64,000 bases of DNA from Bacteroidales bacterium (GTDB lineage: Bacteria > Bacteroidota > Bacteroidia > Bacteroidales > UBA7332). A program made the translations under genes and the position numbers. The notes beneath the pieces were generated by a model. The model saw only the letters and a program-made list of their open reading frames with translations, had not been told where the DNA came from and did not search any database. The stretch is from the NCBI GenBank assembly GCA_028687995.1, contig JAQTZA010000001.1, positions 310,001 through 374,000 on the forward strand, in the 5' to 3' direction. The first letter of the stretch is position 1. Each line of letters opens with the position of its first letter. Below are positions 58,741-64,000 of this stretch, one piece after another.

Positions 58741-58816
58741 GCGAAAGTAGCTCAGTTGGTAGAGCATGACCTTGCCAAGGTCAGGGTCGCGGGTTCGAGT
58801 CCCGTCTTTCGCTCCA
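58741..58816 (+). tRNA. tRNA-Gly (GCC)
   Basis: GCGAAAG/CTTTCGC acceptor; anticodon loop TTGCCAA; GGTTCGAGTCC; encoded CCA. Confidence 0.96.
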
Positions 58817-58821
58817 GGTCT

Positions 58822-58904
58822 GCCCGGATGGTGAAATGGTAGACACGAAGGACTTAAAATCCTTTGGCTTCGCGGCTGTGGGGGTTCAAGTCCCCCTCCG
58901 GGTA
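58822..58904 (+). tRNA. tRNA-Leu (TAA)
   Basis: Class II tRNA; GCCCGGA/TCCGGGT acceptor; anticodon loop CTTAAAA; GGTTCAAGTCC. Confidence 0.95.
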
Positions 58905-58919
58905 CAAAAAACTAGAGTA

Positions 58920-58957
58920 AGCCTCTAAAATCATTAGATTTTAGAGGCTTTGTTATT
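58920..58957 (+). terminator. Rho-independent terminator after tRNAs
   Basis: AGCCTCTAAAATC-atta-GATTTTAGAGGCTTTGTTATTTT. Confidence 0.8.
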
Positions 58958-59041
58958 TTAAGCTAGAATATTCTTCCTATTTTTGTCAAATACCAATATT
59001 CACACCCTTAATCAGTTCATTTTCACAAAAAACATAAGACA

Positions 59042-60268
59042 ATGCAAACCTTTGCACCTTTTGCAAAACCGATGTATGTGATGTTGAAGCCAGTAGGCTC
59101 ACTATGTAACCTCGACTGCCACTACTGCTACTACCTCGAAAAAAGCAACTTATATAGCGAATACAAAAACAAAATAATGACCGAGCAGCTGCTCGAGAAA
59201 TTCGTGGAGGAATATCTAAACTCTCAAACACAGAGAGAAGTAATGTTTACTTGGCATGGTGGCGAAACACTGATGCGCCCCATTTCGTTTTACAAAAAGG
59301 CATTAGAATTCCAGAAAAAATATGCCAATGGTCGACAAATTGATAACAGCCTACAAACAAACGGCACACTGCTAACTGACGAATGGTGTATTTTTCTGAA
59401 AGAGAATAATTTTCTGGTTGGAGTTTCCACCGACGGTGGTCAGGAGTTTCACGATGAGTATCGTCGCGATAAAAGTGGTGCACCGACTTTTCACAAAGTA
59501 ATAAAAGGCATCAATCTACTGAAAAAACATGGTGTGGAATACAATTGCTTAGCAGTTGTCAACGATTTCAATGCTGATTATCCGGTCGATTTTTATAACT
59601 TCTTCAAAAGCATTGATTGTCGATTCATTCAGTTTTCACCAATCGTGGAACGCATCTCTAATCACGCAAGTGGATTGAAACTATCCTTGCCCGAAGAAGA
59701 GGCGGAGTTGAGCGACATGTCTGTATCTCCCACTCAATGGGGAAAATTCTTGTGTGGCATTTTCGATGAATGGATAAAGGAAGACGTTGGTAAATTCTAT
59801 GTGCAGTTTTTTGATTCTACGCTGGCAAACTGGATGGGACAATCTCCAGGTCTATGCACACTTGCCAAACACTGTGGACATGCGGGAGTAATGGAATTCA
59901 ATGGTGACGTATATTCCTGCGACCACTATGTTTTTCCAGAATACAAACTTGGAAATCTTAATACGAGTACACTGACATCGATGATGTATTCGGAGAAACA
60001 ATTGAAATTTGGCACCGATAAATACGATAAACTGCCGACACAATGCAAAAACTGCGATGTGCTATTTGCTTGTCATGGCGAATGCCCGAAAAACAGATTC
60101 TTAACAACTGCAGACGGAGAACCAGGTCTAAACTACCTTTGCAAAGGGTGGAAAATGTTTTATCACCACGTGACTCCTTACATGGATTTTATGAAAAAAG
60201 AGCTTCTAAACGAACGACCACCTGCGAATGTGATGGAATGGGCGAGAGAGAGACGAAAAAAGAAGTAG
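59042..60268 (+). CDS. Anaerobic sulfatase maturase-type radical SAM/SPASM protein
   Basis: MLKPVGSLCNLDCHYCYYLEK; C-terminal CKNCDVLFACHGECPKNRF SPASM cysteines. Confidence 0.93.
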   Translation: MQTFAPFAKPMYVMLKPVGSLCNLDCHYCYYLEKSNLYSEYKNKIMTEQLLEKFVEEYLNSQTQREVMFTWHGGETLMRPISFYKKALEFQKKYANGRQIDNSLQTNGTLLTDEWCIFLKENNFLVGVSTDGGQEFHDEYRRDKSGAPTFHKVIKGINLLKKHGVEYNCLAVVNDFNADYPVDFYNFFKSIDCRFIQFSPIVERISNHASGLKLSLPEEEAELSDMSVSPTQWGKFLCGIFDEWIKEDVGKFYVQFFDSTLANWMGQSPGLCTLAKHCGHAGVMEFNGDVYSCDHYVFPEYKLGNLNTSTLTSMMYSEKQLKFGTDKYDKLPTQCKNCDVLFACHGECPKNRFLTTADGEPGLNYLCKGWKMFYHHVTPYMDFMKKELLNERPPANVMEWARERRKKK

Positions 60269-60292
60269 AATTTTTAAATTTCTAGATTAAAA

Positions 60293-60323
60293 AAGCGGCA
60301 AGATTCATAAAATCTTGCCGCTT
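60293..60323. terminator. Terminator-like hairpin
   Basis: AAGCGGCAAGATT-cata-AAATCTTGCCGCTT. Confidence 0.75.
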
Positions 60324-60751
60324 CTAGTTTTAATTCTGATTATCTTCACAAGAAAAACTCTCAACGATTCAATCGATAACTCAAGCGTTTATTTCTTCTA
60401 CCATTTTCTATGATCTTATTTGTCAATCATTGAAATTGCAACCTAAGAAAATCAACTCCACTATTTACACAATTCATTTCTCAAGTTTGAAAATTGACAT
60501 AATCTTATATTTCATAATGAAGAATATCCAAAATCATTCCAAAAGGTTGAATAATTGGTCAATAATAGGAACATTTTGACCAATCTGATTTACCAATCAA
60601 TTTATTAGGATTAACTTATATAAATTTGTTTTACCAATTTCAATTACACCCTCGCAGAAGCATTTCTTTAATATATCAAACGCTCCTTCAAAATAAAATT
60701 CAGCGTGTAAGATTTGAAACGAATAATGTTAACCTTTTAAATAAACAGACT

Positions 60752-62011
60752 ATGAAAATAGGAAAATTATCTTTTGGAATCGGTGACCGTTTTGGCCACC
60801 AAGCTGTAGCACAACTAAAAGCAATCGCAAAAGCCAAACAAGCTGGTGTTGATGTTACTCCCGTTTGGAATAAATCGAACCGTGAGCATTCTATCATACA
60901 CACAACTCCAGCAGACACATGGAATGCGGTGAATGATGCGGTAAAAGAATTCGGATGGAATGACCCATTTTTCGTGGATGCCGACCACATCAATATTTCA
61001 AATGTTGATAAATTTATCGATAGTTCCAACTTCTTCACCATTGACGTCGCTGATTTTATTGGAAAAAGTGCTGATGAAAGCGATGTAGCTGCAACTGTAG
61101 CGCGCAATTTAAAGTATTGCGGCAAAGAAATTTTGTTGAGCGCAGATCATAAAGTACTTGTGACCGAAGCGGATATACAATCTATTGCAAAGAAATATCT
61201 TTTCGCTATTCAAGAGGCAGGAAGAATCTATCGTCACATTGAAAAGGCAAAAGGGGCTGACAATTTTGTCACTGAAGTATCGATGGACGAAGTAAATTCT
61301 CCGCAAACACCAGTTGAGATGCTTTTCATCTTAAGCATGTTGGCACACGAGGGAATTCCAGCACAAACCATTGCTCCAAGATTTTCAGGACGTTTCAACA
61401 AGGGTGTTGATTACGTAGGCGATGTGGTGGCATTCGAATCCGAATTTGAATTTTTGCTTTTAGTAATAGAATTTGCGGTGCAGGAATTTGGACTACCTTC
61501 AAATCTTAAATTGAGCGTACACTCTGGAAGTGATAAATTCTCGATTTACCCTGCCATTCAGCGTATGCTCAAAAAATACAACAAAGGAATTCACGTAAAA
61601 ACAGCTGGAACCAACTGGCTCGAAGAGGTTATTGGCTTGGCGTTGGCTGGTGATGCTCCTTTAAAGTTAGCCAAAACCATCTACACAGAAGCATTGGCAA
61701 GAATGGATGAATTATGCAAACCTTACGCCGAAGTGATTAACATTAAAGCAGATGAATTGCCAACTGCAGAGGTAGTGAATGGTTGGAGCTGTGAGCAATT
61801 TGTGAATGCACTGCGACACATCCCAAATCACCCTGAATACAATCCAAATCTTCGTCAATTAATACACGTTGGATATAAAATTGCGGTGGAACACAGCGAA
61901 GAATATTACGCAACTTTGGAAGCATATCCAGAAATTATCGGCGAACAAGTTACCACTAATTTGTTTGATCGACATATTCTGAGATTATTTGATTGCAAGC
62001 CAATAGTGTAA
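60752..62011 (+). CDS. Tagaturonate epimerase (UxaE)-like protein
   Basis: KIGKLSFGIGDRFGHQAVAQLKAI..VTPVWNKSNREHSIIHTTPADT; FVDADHINISNVDKF; start set at ATG 60752. Confidence 0.75.
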   Translation: MKIGKLSFGIGDRFGHQAVAQLKAIAKAKQAGVDVTPVWNKSNREHSIIHTTPADTWNAVNDAVKEFGWNDPFFVDADHINISNVDKFIDSSNFFTIDVADFIGKSADESDVAATVARNLKYCGKEILLSADHKVLVTEADIQSIAKKYLFAIQEAGRIYRHIEKAKGADNFVTEVSMDEVNSPQTPVEMLFILSMLAHEGIPAQTIAPRFSGRFNKGVDYVGDVVAFESEFEFLLLVIEFAVQEFGLPSNLKLSVHSGSDKFSIYPAIQRMLKKYNKGIHVKTAGTNWLEEVIGLALAGDAPLKLAKTIYTEALARMDELCKPYAEVINIKADELPTAEVVNGWSCEQFVNALRHIPNHPEYNPNLRQLIHVGYKIAVEHSEEYYATLEAYPEIIGEQVTTNLFDRHILRLFDCKPIV

Positions 62012-62036
62012 TCACGAACTTAAGAAACTCAATATT

Positions 62037-62074
62037 AGCCTGACAGAATTTTAAAAATCTGTCAGGCTTTTTTT
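62037..62074 (+). terminator. Rho-independent terminator
   Basis: AGCCTGACAGA...TCTGTCAGGCTTTTTTT. Confidence 0.85.
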
Positions 62075-62570
62075 AAGATTTAAATTACATAAAAGAGTTA
62101 TCATCGTAACTATAAAAGCACAATCGTTCTAACGTTCATTCTATCAGTTAATTTATTCTACATATTATCATTTTAAATTTTTACTCTCCACTTAATATCT
62201 GCTCGCATACGTTCGCAAACAAATAAATGGTAATATTTTAGTCCATTAAAATCCAGATTTCAAGTAAGCTTAGATTCAATCTTTATAGCTAATTCAAAAA
62301 CTCAAGTTTGAACTCAAAGAACCTTTTCTTTATCCCCTTTCACTTCTTATAATTATTTAATATTAGCAAAATTACCTTATTAAGCTTACTGACCAATTTA
62401 TCTACCTTTTGTATCAAAAACTGAAACAGAAAAAAATATTTATCCCATACTTTTGACGTGTCATTGTATGATATACATATATGAATAGCATCTCAAACAC
62501 AAATTATTTTAGTTAACCACAAATCACCACTAAACTTTTAATTTTTAAAACCAATTAATTAAAATTCAAC

Positions 62571-64000
62571 ATGAAAAAAACAACTACAAATTCAATTTTA
62601 CTCATGGCTTTTTTGCTACTGAGTATTTTGGGCGTGAAGGCACAATCTTCCACCTATTCGGGAACTTTCCCAATTACGATGCAAGGATACACAGAATCTT
62701 ACACCAATCCTGTGGCTGCTACTTGGGCAGGATCAACAAGTGCACCTAGCACAGCTGCCAGAAATGGAAAATGCTTTGCTACAGCTAATGATATGAACTT
62801 GAATACAGGAAAAAACGTAACATATCGTTTACCTAATTGTGGTACAATGACTCTACAAGCCAATGGAACGGTGGGAAGAGGGTTTGTTATTACGGTAACC
62901 CGCGTTTCTGATAATGCACAATTAAGCCGAACAGTATGGGCATATAGCAATGGGACTTGCTCTTCGAATGATTTTGTAATCAACAGTCAAGTACCAGTAA
63001 ACATTACAATTTTATCACCAAGTGCAGCTGAAGGAGCAATTACAACTACAGGTTCTTCCTATATTAGTTATGTGAATATTACCTCAGCTTGTATCTCTGC
63101 CGCAATCACCTCTGTAACTGCTCCAAGTAGTACATTATGTGCTGGCGCAACACAAACATTGACGGCTAATGGCATTTCAGCTGGAGGTACAGTAGCGTGG
63201 TATACTGCTCCAAGTGGAGGAGGATCGAATCTTGGTAGTGGTATTACTCTAGCAAATGCAGGACCTGGAACTTATTATGCTCTCGTTACAGCAAGTTGCA
63301 ATTCTAGTACTGCCGAATCTTCTATAACAGTTGCCACTTCACCTGCTACATCAATAAGCTCACAACCAAGTGGAGCCACTTATGCACAAAACGATGCTCC
63401 AACAGCTCTATCTGTTACAGCAACTGGAGCAAGTAGTTATCAATGGTATAGCAATTCAACTCAATCCACAAGTGGCTCAACGCTTTTGGTCGGTCAAACT
63501 AGTTCTACTTATACTCCTTCAACAGCTTCGGCAGGCACAACTTGGTATTACGTTGTTGCTAGTGGCTGTTCTGATGTTACGAGTAATATTGTATCGGTGA
63601 TGGTTAATGGCGTTTCAATATTAACGACTCCAACGGTTTCGGATGCCACAACTCCAACGAATCAAGGATTTACGGCCAACTGGTCCGATGTTGCAAATGA
63701 AAGCAGCTATAAGGTAAATGTATATGACGGCACAAATGCGTTGGTTAAAACAGTTACGGGTATTGCTGCCAATTCTACTAGTTCAGTTATTACTGGATTA
63801 TCATCTAACACGAACTACACTTACAAAGTAATTGCCGTTGGCGATGGCGTTTCAACAGGAAATTCAGTTGAATCAGCTGCTTCAAATTCAGTTCGCACAC
63901 TCAGTACAGAAAAAGCGATTACGGCATTTAGTCTTGCAGGACAACAATCATCTTCCATCGATGAAGCTCTGAAGACAGTATCTGTGTATGTAACACCTGG
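62571..64000 (+). CDS. Large secreted protein with Ig-like/fibronectin type III regions (runs off window end)
   Basis: ATG at 62571, signal peptide MKKTTTNSILLMAFLLLSILGVKAQ, Ig-like AWYTAPSGGGSNLGSGITLANAGPGTYYALVTASC; reading frame open to window end. Confidence 0.8.
   Translation, partial: MKKTTTNSILLMAFLLLSILGVKAQSSTYSGTFPITMQGYTESYTNPVAATWAGSTSAPSTAARNGKCFATANDMNLNTGKNVTYRLPNCGTMTLQANGTVGRGFVITVTRVSDNAQLSRTVWAYSNGTCSSNDFVINSQVPVNITILSPSAAEGAITTTGSSYISYVNITSACISAAITSVTAPSSTLCAGATQTLTANGISAGGTVAWYTAPSGGGSNLGSGITLANAGPGTYYALVTASCNSSTAESSITVATSPATSISSQPSGATYAQNDAPTALSVTATGASSYQWYSNSTQSTSGSTLLVGQTSSTYTPSTASAGTTWYYVVASGCSDVTSNIVSVMVNGVSILTTPTVSDATTPTNQGFTANWSDVANESSYKVNVYDGTNALVKTVTGIAANSTSSVITGLSSNTNYTYKVIAVGDGVSTGNSVESAASNSVRTLSTEKAITAFSLAGQQSSSIDEALKTVSVYVTP

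Noticed and set aside
60324-60751. Intergenic region before the UxaE-like gene, considered for a riboswitch
   Set aside because: No recognisable aptamer motif by eye; AT-rich without clear nested stems.
62075-62570. Long AT-rich intergenic region considered for a structured RNA
   Set aside because: Apart from the upstream terminator I saw no convincing conserved stem set or known RNA motif.

Overview
The window is chromosomal DNA from a Bacteroidetes (Bacteroidales-like) bacterium. Supporting signs are SusC/SusD-type proteins, T9SS sorting tails, PorQ, S46 peptidase, an ECF sigma locus and a TTTG-N19-TATCTTTG promoter. Most of it is ordinary core genome: pfkA, ispH, cmk, porQ, tonB, exbB/exbD, ruvB, pyrH, frr, rsgA, queG, the pst operon with phoU, pyrE, argH, an anSME-like radical SAM protein, a UxaE-like epimerase and three tRNAs. 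The accessory part is about 30.3-47.5 kb. It holds an Rhs/polymorphic-toxin locus with a full Rhs gene, a 5'-truncated Rhs fragment, an orphan toxin tip with an Imm27-like immunity gene, and other candidate immunity genes. Two ~94% identical RAYT (Y1 transposase) genes lie in this locus. The most striking signal is that each RAYT is bounded by inverted copies of a two-hairpin module. The frame of this module is conserved (GGC-[stem1]-TCCT-[stem1']-GTC..TAAAA-[stem2]-TCCT-[stem2']), while the stems differ and co-vary between copies. Other unexplained structure includes a nested-stem intergenic element at 47.26-47.39 kb, a 21-bp/7-aa repeat array at 45.2-45.5 kb, an 8-bp tandem repeat with an inverted partner at 44.41-44.52 kb, and 11-bp-phased half-sites on both sides of the divergent pst promoter region.
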